A DNA stretch of 64,000 nt from Henricia sp. BOLD:AAB3569 (GCA_037783545.1 JBBELK010000683.1:1-64000), one strand, 5' to 3'. Shown: positions 32,724-44,852, counted from the first letter of the stretch. A program made the numbers and translations. The notes: generated by a model not told the origin, from the letters alone.

Positions 32724-35062
32724 TGCTTTTTCGCAACCTTTTGCGAAAAAGCTATTGTTTTCGTTCCGATTCTTGGCTTTTTCGCTAAGCGCGAAAAAGA
32801 CTTTGAAATCAGGTCTGATTTTTTTATTTGGCTTTCCGCAGCAGCTTTCTGAAGTTGAAAAATGGCCAAAACGCATTTTTAAGAGATGTCTGTGGCGAAG
32901 TTTTTGCAAATTGGCCCAAAATTGGTGCATATGTTCACCGAGGGTCACTGAACATGCCCATACCTTCAAAAGTCTGATGACGTCACCAGGTGTCAAATTA
33001 CACTCGGTTGAACATGCATTCTTTTAACAGCTATATCTAGAGAACGAAAAGGCCGATGAAGGTCAAATTTTGTGTTTTAGGTTTGTTGTGACTTGCTCTA
33101 ATGCATATTGTCAGCAAAACTTGGAGCGACACGATGACGTCATCAAATAAGCGCGCTTGTGCAGCATACATTAGCCAAGCATGCTCATTTTTGAAGTTAG
33201 ATTAAAGGGGCATGAAATTTTATGTTTTTCATATTCAAAAATTCATGACCTACGATCTTCATTCCTTCGGCATACAGGATCATTAATGAAGGTCTTTCAG
33301 ATGCCCACATGATTTGACCTTTGACCTCATTCCTATTAGTCAAACAGACTTTGCCTTGTAGTTTAAAAGTGTTAAGAGGTAGAGGGATGGGGTAAACTGT
33401 GTTACGGTATGCAAAAAATATGGCGTTGATCTCTGACCTTGCTCACTTCCGGTCGAAACCGGAAGTGCCCCCTAGTTAAAAAATGGTAAGAGGTATTGAG
33501 ATGGAGTCAATTAGCCTTTTTGAAGTATGGCGGACACAATAGGAGGGCGCACTTTGCAGTGGGTATAAAATCGACTAAAATGTAAAATAACTAAGTTTTT
33601 CACTTTACACTTATTAATTTTATTGATAATTCTGTCTATGTATTATAATTACAACATGTAAATCAAGTTTTTGGAAAGAAATACAATTGATAACAAAAAT
33701 CATACCCAAATGAAATTGCGCCCTCTCCTTTTGTTTCGCCATACTTCTAAAAGGCTAATGGTGTTAGTGTCACAGCCCATTATGCTTTCCAAAAATAAAA
33801 GATATGACGTCATCGTACGTAATAGCGCCCTCTAGCGACAAGATAAAAATTCCTCAAAACGTATTTTAAACAGATGTCTGTGGGGAAGTTTGTCTAAAAA
33901 TGGCCAAACTTGGTAAAGTGTGTATAACAAGACTTTAGGTCAGTACACATGCCTGTGGTGTGTCATACTTCAATGACGTCATCAAGTGGAATTTTACATG
34001 ATTTGAATTGTAAAAGTTGGATGACCTATATTTGCAGAACCCAACATCGGAAACAAATATAACTTCACAGGTATGTTGTCTGTGGTTAGCTTCGTAACAT
34101 ATTGTAATGACGTCACGATGACGTCATCGTGCGTCATATTACAATAGATTGAAAATTAAAGGTCAACATTTTAAAAAAATCAATAAAAAATCAGCATTTT
34201 AACATATGACCCTAATTGTTACGGTAACAGTCGCAGTTAACAATGATCTAAGTTTCGTACACAGACAATGACCTTTGATTTTGTTCACTTCCATTAGAAA
34301 CCGGAAGTGCACGTAAATGAACCTTTTGTTAAAAATGGTAAACGATGCAGAGATCGGGTTTATAATGTTAGTGTCCAGGGTGAATGGGGTTTCTAAAAAT
34401 GTAAGTGATGACGTCATCACTTGGAAGGGCGCCCTCTAGCGACGAAATTTAAAATGTCCAAAAATTTACTTCTATGGCTACGTTTGTGCAAATTAGCTCA
34501 ATATTAGTGATTGTAGAGCTGAATTAGTGCCAACCAACTTTGTATGGTCAAAACTTTAGTGACGTCACCGATCCTTTAAATACGGGGCATTAAAGGTAAC
34601 ATTTGGTATTTTTAAAGTTGAATAATTTGCTTGCTTTTGGAGTAGTGACGAAGTTCATTTTTCTCAGGCATGTTTCCAGCTACGAGGTCTGTGACATTTC
34701 ACAATATTATCATGATGACGTCATCAAGTGTCATATTACAATAAATTGAACATTAATGGTTTAAATCTTCGAAAATCAATACAAAATCAGCTCTTTAATT
34801 TTTGCAGTAACAGTAACAGCTAACCGAGATCTAAATTTCGTACACAGACAATGACCTTTGATTTTGTTCACTTCCGGTACAAAACCGGAAGTAGACAAAA
34901 ATGGACCTGTATTTGGAAAGTGGTTAGTAATGCAGAGATGCAGAGAGGTAACACATTAAAAGTAACAATTGCTAATTTTTCAAGGTAAGCATATTTTTGA
35001 CCTTTAAAAAAAAAATACCGAAAAAGCCATTCGATTTGTTCAGAAAACAGACGAACCTCTAG
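32724..35062 (-). mobile_element. Hairpin element type D, nested, tag GGCTTTTTCG
   Basis: On the minus strand the 5' end is CTAGAGG (35062-35056), then an imperfect stem-loop TTCGTCTGTT...AACAAATCGAA, then TGGCTTTTTCGG. At the other end are two hairpins with the same tag: GCTTTTTCGC...GCGAAAAAGC at 32724-32752 and CTTTTTCGC...GCGAAAAAGCC at 32775-32801. The body has repeated modules with TGACGTCATC, TTCCGGT...ACCGGAAGTG and CCTTTGACCT. It is inserted in the A-rich run of an outer type A element. It lies in PGRP intron 2 and has no coding frame. Confidence 0.6.
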
Positions 35063-35185
35063 TTTTTCTTCTTCCACCTTTTTCAGACGCTATTTCGGGC
35101 ACTTGCACATTCATGATCGACTTCACACTTTACATGGACAGTTTGATAGATTAAATATTAAAAATACAATAAAAAATCAAACCTT
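35063..35185 (-). mobile_element. Outer type A element, 3' body fragment
   Basis: Minus strand: CATGTAAAGTGTGAAGTCGA, TGTGCAAGTGCCCGAAATAG, then GGTGGAAGAAGAAAAA, immediately before the CTAGAGG of type D. The missing rest (linker and terminal hairpin) is at 32674-32717. It is truncated on the far side near 35185. Confidence 0.65.
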
Positions 35186-35401
35186 TGACCTAGGCTTTTT
35201 TTTCTTTAGTCCAAACATCCCTCTTGCCGACATGGATTTTTTTTTTAATTGTCGGTTTTAAGTGAATAAATTGCGAGCAAAAGTGCGCTTTTCGAAAATG
35301 AGAGCGCGATTTCTGAAACGTTCATTAGGTATTAATGATATGCGCGTGACCCCGTGACGCAATTATGAGAAAGAGAAAGAGAAGTCAACACGATTGTTAG
35401 A
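35186..35401 (+). repeat. Flank of the PolB remnant, shared with 24640-24860
   Basis: AGTCCAAACATCCCTCTTGC, GCAAAAGTGCGCTTTT and TATGCGCGTGACCCCGTGAC are the inverse of 24640-24860. It is the upstream portion of the same large element as the polymerase fragment. No clear coding frame. Confidence 0.7.
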
Positions 35402-35606
35402 CTGGTTCCCGTCCTCATATTTACTTCCCCTTCGTCGTATATGAGGACAAGTACACGCCGCCATGTTTGGCATAAATATCAAGGAATTCCTGGAGGTTTA
35501 TGCAAATTAACGGGGCTGTGTCACAGTCTGCGCAAGCGCCAAGCGCGCTTAGAATAATGTAGTGCAATTTCGAATAAAGCGTTGTGTTGAACGAAATTGC
35601 ACTACT
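35402..35606. mobile_element. Two small palindromes between PolB flank and PolB fragment
   Basis: GTCCTCATATTTACTTC / ATATGAGGAC (35412-35449) and TAGTGCAATTTCG / CGAAATTGCACTA (35560-35607) are inverted pairs. This stretch is absent from the related locus at 24.5 kb, so it is probably MITE material. Weak. Confidence 0.4.
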
Positions 35607-35996
35607 TTTGTGAGCCACAATTTCATTTTATTTTTCACAAAAAGATAACAATAAATTCTTGTCATAGTACAGAAAGTATTTTTCACGTTTGTAATTTGAA
35701 TTACAAGGACGAAACAGGCGTGATGAGCATACACTGTCAAGAAGACTGCAAATTTGCCATGGTCAACATGTACAGGACAAAGGCGACGCTCGATAAGCCA
35801 ATATACTGCGGAATGACGACATTGGACTCGTCGCAAATGCTGATGTACGACTTTTATTACAATCATTTAAAAACCACACTGTAAAAAATTGTGTTGTGTT
35901 ACAGTCGTTTTTCTGTTGAAAAAGTCACAAACGAACGCAAGTACAAAAATAACGTAAACCTGGTGTACACAGACACGGACAGTCTTATTTTAGAAA
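35607..35996 (+). pseudogene. DNA polymerase B fragment (Polinton/Maverick-like), 5' part
   Basis: The frame holds EPQFH, FHVCNLNYKDETG, YRTKATLDKPIYCGM and DSSQMLMYDFYYNHLK. After a stop near 35882 and a shift it reaches NLVYTDTDSLI at 35957-35990. The YTDTDS string is the palm motif C of B-family polymerases, and KPIYCGM...MYDFYYN is the usual segment just before it in protein-primed polymerases. The frame is cut at 35996 by CTAGA, the end of a mobile element. Its continuation is at 45173. The stop and frameshift mean the gene was already dead or decayed afterwards. Confidence 0.75.
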
Positions 35997-37815
35997 CTAG
36001 AGCTTGGCGTTTGTTTTTAAACATAAACATTGATCTTATGATGAAGTCACACTTTTAAAATGGTTGAAAACTTGAGTTGGTCGATGTTGCAAAAGAAACA
36101 TTCACATATCAATTGCCAGTATTGGAATTCTTAAGACATATGACTCTTTGATTATTATACGCTAAAATTTTAGTTTGTGTCTGATGACGTCATTATTGGC
36201 CCAGTCAATCTCACCATGACGTCACCACTGTGTGCACAAATTGCTCAAGGATCCACTGAAGAACAAGTTCTTACATGTGGTGAAATAATCTTTCGAATAT
36301 ATATTACAGTTCTCAAGATTTTGTCATTTGAGATCATATTACGTAACCACCGTGCACGTGATGACGTCATCATTGGTATAGTCATCAAGTCCACATGTGT
36401 TGGAACAATTCGTTCCGTAGAACTATGGTCATATTCCCTACCACTTTGGCTCTATTTGCATTAAAAATGCTAAAACCTGGCACATTCTCGATTAACTTCC
36501 GGTTTATACCGGAAGTAGGGGTCACACAAGGGTCATGTCATTGTATGATTTGTTTAGTTCATTTAGACCTATAATGCTGTGAAAGAATTGTTCAAGTATC
36601 TATTAGGGTTCTTGAGATATGAATTTTTGAAATAATAACCATTTAATTTTTGTAATTTGACACCTGTGATGATATCATGACGTCACAATGTTGTGCACAA
36701 ATTGTTCAACAATTTGATAAACATCAAGTTCTTAAATGTGGCGAAAGAATCATGCAAATATCTGCTGTAGTTCTCAAGATACAGCATTTTTAAACAATTC
36801 AGCTCCAAATTTGCGTATTTTAACACCATATTACGTAACCACCGTCCATGTGATGACGTCACCAATGGTATAGTAAAAAAGTCCACATGTGTGGAAACAT
36901 TTCGTTCCGTAGAAATATGGTCAAATTCACTACCACTTTGAATCTATTTGCATTCAAAACGCTTAAAAAATGCACATTTTGAACAACTTCCGGTTTGGAC
37001 CGGAAGTAGGCGTCACACAGGGGTCATGACATCGTATGATTTGTTTCAGTTCATTTAGACTTATTATGTTGTGAAAGAATTGTTCAAGTATCTATTACGG
37101 TTCTTGAGATATGAATTTTGGAAATAATAACCTTTTAATTTTTGTAATTTGACACCTGATGACGTCATGATTACGTCACACTTGATGCTATCATGATACT
37201 ATACATTCTGGTGAAAGTCTGCCGTAGGGCCTGTATCTAATTTACTAACGATTCAGCTTGGTTTGATGGGCATTGTTGCTGGTAAGTGTAAAAACTGAGA
37301 TTCTCAGTTTCATTGAACTTTGACCTCCAATTGACCCCAGAAGGAAGGGTCAGATGAAAATGCCCAATTACAAATATCTTGGGTGACGTGGTTTTCGAGA
37401 CGGAAGCATTTTAAAACATGCATATTTTGGTTATTTTTGAGATGTAATTTGATACTTGATGACGTCACGATGACGTCACACGTGATGCCATCATGACATT
37501 ATACATGCTGGTGAAAGTCTGCCATAGGACCTATGCCTGTACTTAGTTTCATAAAGATTCAGCATGGTTTGATGGACATTGCTGCTCAATAAGTGCAAAA
37601 ATTGAGGTTTTCGTTGAACTTTGACCTCAAATTGACCCCAGAAGGAAGGGTCAGATGAAAATGCCCACGAAGAAAATTGTTGGCCATGATCTGATCTATA
37701 AGCCTGCAAAATACGAAGATCATGGGTCACGTGGTTTTCCAGACGGAAGCATTTTAACATATGCATATTTTGGTAATTTTTGGCTTGTAATTTGATACCT
37801 GATGACGTCATTATG
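35997..37815 (+). mobile_element. Type B body, copy B
   Basis: Matches 19460-20690 and 23228-23490 in order, and has the empty site for the 2.5-kb transposon near 37195. It then repeats the GTGAAAGTCTGCC module a second time at about 37510. It carries many TGACGTCA and TTCCGG/CCGGAAG motifs. Confidence 0.8.
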
Positions 37816-37852
37816 ACGTCACACCTTCACATTGGGGTTGATGTTCCTACCA

Positions 37853-38450
37853 AGTTTCAAGTTGATAGTCCGGCAGCCAAGGAGAGTGACCCTTTTTTCT
37901 CTGATATAGTTTTTTTCTCTGCTGATTATTCATCTTTGGGGTGTATCTAATGGCTGAGGCTATAAGCCAGGCACTCCGTGCTTTCCCATCACAGCCCGTG
38001 TACGAACCCGTCATGGTTATGGAAGGAATGTACCCAATTGATGTACATCGTGTACGTGCAGGTGCATACACATCCACATTCGGGCCCTTGCAGCTGTGAA
38101 CTGTGCGATCCGCATTCGGGTCATGCATGGAGTGCCTGGCTTATAGCCTCTCCCTGTATCTAATGAGATCTAGGGTGGTGTGGACCTTTCACCCTTGAGC
38201 AATTTTAAATATTCAAAATGGCGTCCAAGATGGCTGTTGCGATGGACTAAAATAGGAAAATTCCAATTATGTCAGCGTTTTCTGCCACAAAGCAATGATG
38301 TTTTAACCAAAATTTATGTTTTGGGGTATGATGGATTTACTAAAAAGGGTTTGAGAAGTATTAAATGTACCGTTGCTATGGTAACTAGCCATATGGCAAC
38401 CATTGAGACTGTAAAAAGTGGTAAAATGACAAACTGCCATAAAGTCCAAG
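37853..38450 (+). repeat. Long inverted repeat, left arm
   Basis: CTGCTGATTATTCATCTTTG, TGAGATCTAGGGTGGTGTGG, TCCAAGATGGCTGTTGC, CGTTGCTATGGTAAC and GTGGTAAAATGACAAACTG recur inverted at 41480-41868. The arm is interrupted by the MITE at 37953-38156. Between the arms lie a SINE and a BEL/Pao fragment. Confidence 0.8.
37953..38156. mobile_element. 204-bp TIR MITE with 9-bp target duplication
   Basis: The inverted ends contain GAGGCTATAAGCCAGGCACT and AGTGCCTGGCTTATAGCCTC. TATCTAATG stands on both sides (37944-37952, 38157-38165), and the opposite arm (about 41757-41772) has the site once. A 9-bp duplication is typical of Mutator-like elements. Confidence 0.9.
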
Positions 38451-38458
38451 ATATATTG

Positions 38459-38655
38459 TGGGGTGTTATGGCCGAGCGGTCTAGTGCGTCGAACCTAAGT
38501 TCCTTTGCTAGTACTAGCATGTAGGTTCGAATCCGGGCCGCGACGGGTTGTGGCACCTGTGCCCTTAAGCAAGGCACTCAACCACACTTGCTCCCATTCC
38601 TGTGATTGGCGGTTCTCCGCTGTTGGATATGGTGAATAAATAAATAAATATATGA
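38459..38655 (+). mobile_element. tRNA-Leu-derived SINE
   Basis: The head GTTATGGCCGAGCGGTCTAG (A box) and AGGTTCGAATCCGG (B box) are followed by the body TGCCCTTAAGCAAGGCACTC, CTGTGATTGGCGGTTCTCC and GGTGAATAAATAAATA. It is the full-length reference for the other copies in this window. Confidence 0.85.
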
Positions 38656-38783
38656 ATTGAACATTCTTTGTATATCCTATGTACACTACTCAAAAGAATT
38701 AAAGGAACAAGAGAATATAATGTTTTTTGTCATGGTCTATATGGGCTACGGTTAGAACAAGAGGCATTAAAGTTATGTGAAAA

Positions 38784-41420
38784 TCATTCAGGAGTAACTC
38801 TTCCTTCAGGGAGATCGGCCATACGCTTAAACTGTGGTCGTCCATTCAACCTTCTGCAAACAAGACATCCTTTTAGAATCCGACTGATCAAAGGTCGTGG
38901 TTGAGGGATCCAATACTTCCTTCTCAGGAGGGACAGAACATGATCCTTGCCACTATGCCCAGCCAATGTCTGGTGAGTCTGTCTCACTAGAAGAAGCGAC
39001 ACATGGTGATTCTTGGGAAGAATTGCTTGAAACTTGTGCTCATCCCCAATCGGTGCAAGCCGAAGTCTATCACCAATCCTAAGTATGCCGGTGTCGTCAA
39101 GATGAGGACAAAGACTATGGACGGAGCTCTGTCGTCTGACGGAACGATCTCCATGCAAGTCTATGATTTCCTGCCGGAAGCTCCTTCCCTGCACATACTT
39201 TACAACTGCCGTCTCAGCAGCCTTAAGTTCACCGACAGTCAGACCTGATCCTTGTTCTTGTCGGTGGTTCTTGAGCCAGCTCTTGAAACGGAGGATCCAT
39301 GCCACAGCCTTCGTAAGGCGTAGCCAAGAGGAATATCTATTGATGAGCCCGTCAATTACATCAGGACTCTCATTAACATTCACAGCCCGTGAAACAGCTT
39401 GTTGCTTGACTTCTCGATCTATATCGAGGAGATTCCGCATTTCAGGCATTGGGGGCCAACTGCTTTCCTGTTTCCAGAGAAAATCAGGGCCTTTCTTCCA
39501 CCTATCACTGGAGACCATGTGGTTTGCATTAGGCCCACGTGAGGCGTCATCAGCTGGGTCAGCTTCAGTGTATACATGTCGCCACTGGTTAGGCGATGAA
39601 GCTCTGTGTATTTCTGCCACTCTATTGGCAACGAACGTATGGAATCTCTTGTCCAGATTTGTGAAATACTGAAGTACAAGCGTACTATCAGTCCAGAACA
39701 CTGACTCCTGCAGTTCTAACCCGAGCTCCCTCTTGAGCATCTCATCCATTCTCACAGCCACAACTGCGGCCGACAATTCCAGCCTTGGGATTGTCATTGT
39801 CTTTAATGGTGCAAGGCGCGACTTGCCCATCAAGAACGCGCAGTGGATGTTTCCCTTGGCATTGACTATGCGCAGGTAAGACACTGCACCGTAGCCATCT
39901 TGTGAAGCGTCTGCAAAATGATGCAGGCGGCATTCACAGATTTCCCCGAAGTCATCTGGGATGAGGCATCTCTTGAGGGAGAATCTACCTAAGAGTGGAA
40001 GGTCTTTTAGCCACCTTACCCACTCTTGCTGAGTGTCACTCTCCAGGGGGTCATCCCAGCCCTTCCCAACAATCCTGCACTCATTTTGAAAGAGCAATTT
40101 TGCCTTCAGGATGAATGGGCATACAAAACCGAGCGGGTCATATACTGAGCTGATCACGCTCAACAGACCTCTCCTGGTGTGACTCCTGGGGTCGATTTTT
40201 ATCTTGATCCCAAAGACAGTCCCCATTCATGTCCCAGTGCATTCCCAAAGCCCTCTCGATGGGCAGACGATCCTGATCCAAATCCAGATCATTGACGACC
40301 TTGGCTTTATCAGCTTGTGGTATAGCTGCTAAGACCTTCTTGCTGTTGCTCACCCATTTTGTCAACCGGAAACCGCCTTTAGCCAGCAGTTTTCCTTGAC
40401 TGCTTGTACCGTACTACTGGTGCCAAATTCCGCAGCATTGTCATCTGATGTGCGTCTTAAAGCAAAGCTTGCACAGCCTGGGCTCCACACGCCCCCAAAT
40501 AGATGGGCCGTCATGCGTAGCACCTGCTTTAGCGAGGTCTCCCTCAGGCCACCACAAGAATCTCAAAGCATCACAGTGTTCCTCTGTCACACGGACTTGA
40601 TGGAACATTTGTTCAATGTCCCCCATCAGGCCAACGCGCTTTTTCCGAAAACGCACGAGAACACCAACCAGCTTATTAGTCATGTCCGGCCCCTGTAGAA
40701 CTTAATTGTCATTTAGTGACACACCGTGAAACTTGGCCGCACAGCCAAACACAACCCTAAGCTTCTCTGTCTTATTGGGATTGCAGACACCATGGTGGGG
40801 AACGTACCATGTTTTACCAGGGGCGTGGTCAAGTTTCTCTACAGGGACCTTCTCAGCATAGCCTTTGTCGAGGAGACTACTGATTTCTTGGCGGTACCTC
40901 ATATGCAGGTCATGATTTTTGGATAACCGTTTTCCAAGGGACTGCAGTCGCTTGACCGCCATGAATGTATTGTCTGGTAGACCGGGAGGTTCAGACTTGA
41001 ATGGTACAGGCAGATGGTAGTGTCCATCCTTCAAACAGATCGACTCGTTCCAGGTGTCCACCACCCGTTTGTCATTAGCTGACATCTTGAGAGAGTCATC
41101 AGTTGCCTGAACAATCCTGAACAATCCTGTGTCCAACTTCCAAAACCGCTCAACCTGAGCTTCGAGACCACCTCGAACAAAGTTGGACACCGCACCTGAA
41201 TCACTCGAACACCCAAGGGGCCATTTATGGTCCATCCGAGAGGTGTTCTTACGGCATATGGCTCGCCTTCTTTCCCTCAGCGAACTTCAAGTGGCATGAG
41301 GGCCTGCGGTGCATCTTGGCCAATCAAGATCGTCACACCGCTCTCATCTACCTAGGGAACTGGGAGACACTTGATGTGATCACATGTCACCAGATTCTCG
41401 TAGGTTGCACAGCTATCCAA
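38784..41420 (-). pseudogene. BEL/Pao retrotransposon pol fragment
   Basis: Minus-strand order: end of the aspartic protease region (LIGQDAP...PLEVR), connection and reverse transcriptase (VVFGCAAKFHGVSLND, MGDIEQMFHQVRV, RFLWWPEGDL), RT tail ([14 protein letters not shown]), RNase H (HHFADASQDGYGAV, TIPRLELSAAV, FWTDSTLVLQYF, DPADDASRG) and the integrase zinc-binding domain (RQTHQTLAGHSGKDHV, CLVCRR). It is broken by an in-frame stop at 40702-40704, frameshifts near 40230-40440, loss of the segment with the YVDD active site, and truncation before the integrase core. No LTRs are seen. The longest surviving frame, RNase H plus zinc domain, is 480 codons. Confidence 0.9.
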
Positions 41421-41479
41421 TACATTGTGGCCATTAGTACATAAATGAACAACAATGCTCAAATAAACATTTAACTAGA

Positions 41480-41868
41480 AGTTTTTGACAGTTTGTCTTT
41501 TTTTTACCAATTTTTACCGCATTTTACCACTTTTTACTGCCATATTTCTTGTTACCATAGCAACGGTACATCCAATACTTCTCCAAACCTCCCTATCAAA
41601 ATTATTGTACCCCAAAACATATATCTGGGCCAAAAAAACATTGATCTGTTTGGAAATATGGGGAATTTTACAATTTTAGACCTTAGCGGGAGCCATCTTG
41701 GACGCCATCTTGAATATTTAAAATTGCTCAAGGGTGTCCGGTCCACACCACCCTAGATCTCATTAGATACACCCCAAAGATGAATAATCAGCAGAGAAAA
41801 AAACTATATCAGACATTTTAGGGTCAGGTGGAAATTTGGCCTTTGGCTGCCGGACTATGATAGCTTGA
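41480..41868 (-). repeat. Long inverted repeat, right arm
   Basis: Inverted partner of 37853-38450. It retains the empty site of the 9-bp-duplication MITE. Confidence 0.8.
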
Positions 41869-41899
41869 ACCGTTTTGAAGAAAAGCTCTGGAAATGTTT

Positions 41900-42037
41900 G
41901 AGTGGAAAAAAAAAAAAATGAAAAAAAAAAAAAAAAAAAGACAAAGAAATCGTACAATATCAATAGGTGATCGGAATGAGTTCCGATCACCTAAAAAAAA
42001 AAGACAAAGAAATCGTACAATATCAATAGGTGATCGG
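41900..42037 (+). mobile_element. GGTGATCGG hairpin array, left part (one and a half hairpins)
   Basis: After A runs come the linker GACAAAGAAATCGTACAATA, a complete hairpin AGGTGATCGG...CCGATCACCT (41965-41992), the linker again, and then only the left arm AGGTGATCGG (42028-42037). The duplicated segment starts in this arm. Confidence 0.9.
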
Positions 42038-42335
42038 CAGTTGGCGGGCATCGTCAACTACCTAGTCTTGATTCAAGACACCAGTACGGGCACGGCCATA
42101 AGCATAACAAAGCGCCCTCATGCTCTGCTTAGCACCGCTGTCAGTTGATGGCGCCCTGTTTACAGTCTGCTCTTAAAGGAGAAGATAAATAACGCTTGAA
42201 TTTCAGACTAACCAAGAAAAAATAACATGCTTCGTGCCAAAGAGGGCGATTTGCATCACATTACAATTTTTGAAGTTGCCGTCTATTAATTTTCATTGCC
42301 GATTCCGCGCGTAAATTGAACGCATTTTAACAAGC

Positions 42336-42575
42336 GGGGTGTTATGGCCGAGCGGATCTAGCGCGTCGAACTCAAGTTCCTGTGACAGTACTAGAATGTG
42401 GGTTCGATTCCAGAGCATTCTTTCATAAAGAGCAAGGGGAAGGAATTCCCCGGTGTCTCTGGCTGTTTCTAATTTAACTTAGAAGTTGATAGTTATTCGA
42501 ATATCTATGTTAATAATTGATCCCATTCCTGTAATTGGCGGTTCTTCCGCTGTTGGATGTGGTGAATAAATAAAC
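42336..42575 (+). mobile_element. tRNA-Leu-derived SINE (in duplicated segment, copy 1)
   Basis: GTTATGGCCGAGCGGATCTA and GGGTTCGATTCC are followed by CCAGAGCATTCTTTCATAAA, AGGAATTCCCCGGTGTCTC and GTAATTGGCGGTTCTTCCGC. Identical to 47757-47996. Confidence 0.85.
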
Positions 42576-42730
42576 AAGCATAAAACAGCAACCGCTTGAT
42601 GAATGTTTGCAACAAAAGTATTTTTGAAATCTATTCAGGCTTGTGTGTTGTGTAAAAGAGGTTTTAACTCAAAATAAAAATTCAAATTTTTCTCCCAAGT
42701 CGCTAATAATAATAATAATAATAATAATAA

Positions 42731-44852
42731 CTAGACCTGTGTTCGTTCTTGACAACGAACACATGGCTGTTCCCCTCCTTTTTATAAACATATATGGTGT
42801 TCGGGATGACCTTTGTTAGTGATCGTATATGAAGAAATCACGATCGTATGTCAAACGGTCGAGTTTTTATCGATTTTTAAATATCGAATTTTATTACATG
42901 CCCCTTTAATCTGACATGTAGGGAAGGTCAAAGGTGTTGATATATGTTTGGATACCCCACCCTAGTCGAAGTGTAACACAGTTGACCCCATCGTGATATA
43001 TTGTACCCCTTTCAAATGGCAAGGCAAAATCTGTTTGACCAATAGGAAACGAGGTCAAAGGTCAAGCCATGTGCGCATCTTAAAGACATTTGTTGGTGAT
43101 CGTATATGCAGAAGGAATCAAATTCGTAGGTTAAACGGTAGATTTGTTATTGATTTTCCAATATTTCATTACGTAATCATCTTGTCGCTAGAGGGCGCTA
43201 TTTCGTACGATGACGTCATCACTTATATTTTTGGAAAGCTTAAGGGCCTCTGGTAATAACACCATTGACCCCATCTCAATACCTCCTACCACTTTCAAAC
43301 TAAGGGCCACTTCCGGTTTCGACCGGAAATGAGCAAGGTCAAAGGTCACGACCATATTTTTGGGATACACCACCCTAGGTCCAAGTGTAATACAGTTGAC
43401 CACATGCAGATATCTTGTACCACTTTCAAATGGCAAGGCAAAATCTGTTAGACCAATAGGAAACGAGGTCAAAGGTCAAGGGGTGTGCGCATCTCAAAGA
43501 CCTTTGTTAGTCATCGTATATGCCGAAGGAATCAAGATCGTAGGTCAAACGGTTGATTTTTTTATTGATTGTTGAATATTTAATTTATTAAACTTCATAC
43601 CCCTTTAATCTGACACGTGATGACGTCATCATGACGTCATTAGTACTGTGCACAACTTCACATAGTGACCAATGTCCATGTGAAGTTTGAAGTCAATCAT
43701 CAATGTGCAAGTTTCCGAAATAGCGTCCGAAAAAAGTGGAAGAAGGAAAAGAAAAAAAACTAGACCTGTGTTCGTTCTTGACAACGAACACAAGGCTGTT
43801 CCCCTCCTTTTTATAAACATATATGGTGTTCGGGATGACCTTTGTTAGTGATCGCATATGAAGAAATCACGATCGTATGTCAAACGGTTGAGTTTTTATC
43901 GATTTTTAAATATCGAATATTATTACATGCCCCTTTAATCTGACATATAGGGAAGGTCAAAGGTGTTGCTATATGTTTGGATACCCCACCCTAGTCGAAG
44001 TGTAACACAGTTGACCCCATCCTTATATATTGTACCCCTTTCAAATCGCAAGGCAAAATCTGTTTGACCAATAGGAAACGAGGTCAAAGGTCAAGCCATG
44101 TGCGCATCTTAAAGACATTTGTTAGTGATCGTACATGCAGAAGGAATCAAATTCGTAGGTCAAACGGTAGATTTTTTATTGATTTTTGAATAATTAATTA
44201 CGTAATCATCTTGTCGCTAGAGGGCGCTATTTCGTACGATGACGTCATCACTTATATTTTTGGAAAGCTTAAGGGCCTCTGGTAATAACACCATTGACCC
44301 TATCTCAATACCTCCTTTCACTTTCAAACTAAGGGCCACTTCCGGTTTCGACCGGTTTCGACCGGAAGTGAGCAAGGTCAAAGGTCACGGCCATAATTTT
44401 TGGATACACCACCCAAGGTCCAAGTGTAATACAGTTGACCACATCCAGATATCTTGTACCACTTTCAAATGGCAAGGCGAAATCTGTTAGACCAATAGGA
44501 AACGAGGTCAAAGGTCAAGCCCTGTGCGCATCTTAAAGACATTTGTTAGTGATCGTATATGCCACAGGAATCAAGATCGTAGGTCAAACAGTTGATTTTT
44601 TATTGATTTTTGAATATTTAATTACGTAATCATCTTGTCGGTAGAGGGCGCTATTTCGTACGATGACGTCATCACTTATATTTTTGGAAAGCTTAAGGGC
44701 CTCTGGTAATAACACCATTGACCCCATCTCAATACCTCCTTTCACTTTCAAACTAAGGGCCACTTCCGGTTTCGACCGGAAGTGAGCAAGGTCAAAGGTC
44801 ACCAACATATTTTTTAGATACCGCACCCTAGTCGAAGTGTAACACAAGTGAC
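42731..44852 (+). mobile_element. Hairpin elements type A, tandem (copy 1 region)
   Basis: 5' ends CTAGACC at 42731 and 43760 are each followed by the stem-loop TGTGTTCGTT...AACGAACACA and the tag GGCTGTTCC. The body contains AGGTCAAAGGTCA, CGATGACGTCATCA and ACTTCCGG...CCGGAAGTG modules. The first starts right after an (AAT)n run, the second right after the A-rich 3' end of the first. Part of the duplicated segment. Confidence 0.75.

Larger units (their letters stand above)
42033..44852 (+). repeat. Duplicated 2.8-kb segment lodged in the hairpin array
   Basis: Matches 47454-51726 at a constant offset of 5,421 bp up to about 44740, then matches the end of that segment. It is shorter by exactly one 1,453-bp unit. 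I noticed only a few single-base differences (for example 42319, 44193, 44815). The left junction has the shared string ATCGGCAG, and the right junction passes from AAGTGAC into CCTAAAAAAAA of the hairpin array. Confidence 0.9.

Noticed and set aside
38459-38540. tRNA-Leu gene
   Set aside because: The A and B boxes are good, but the sequence continues into a conserved SINE body and an AAATA tail, and copies recur at 42336, 47757 and 58950.
39003-39672. Plus-strand frames of 80-169 codons around 39 kb
   Set aside because: They are antisense shadows of the BEL/Pao RNase H and integrase coding strand.
41894-42148. Lysine-rich frame
   Set aside because: A-run and hairpin array translated. Not a protein.
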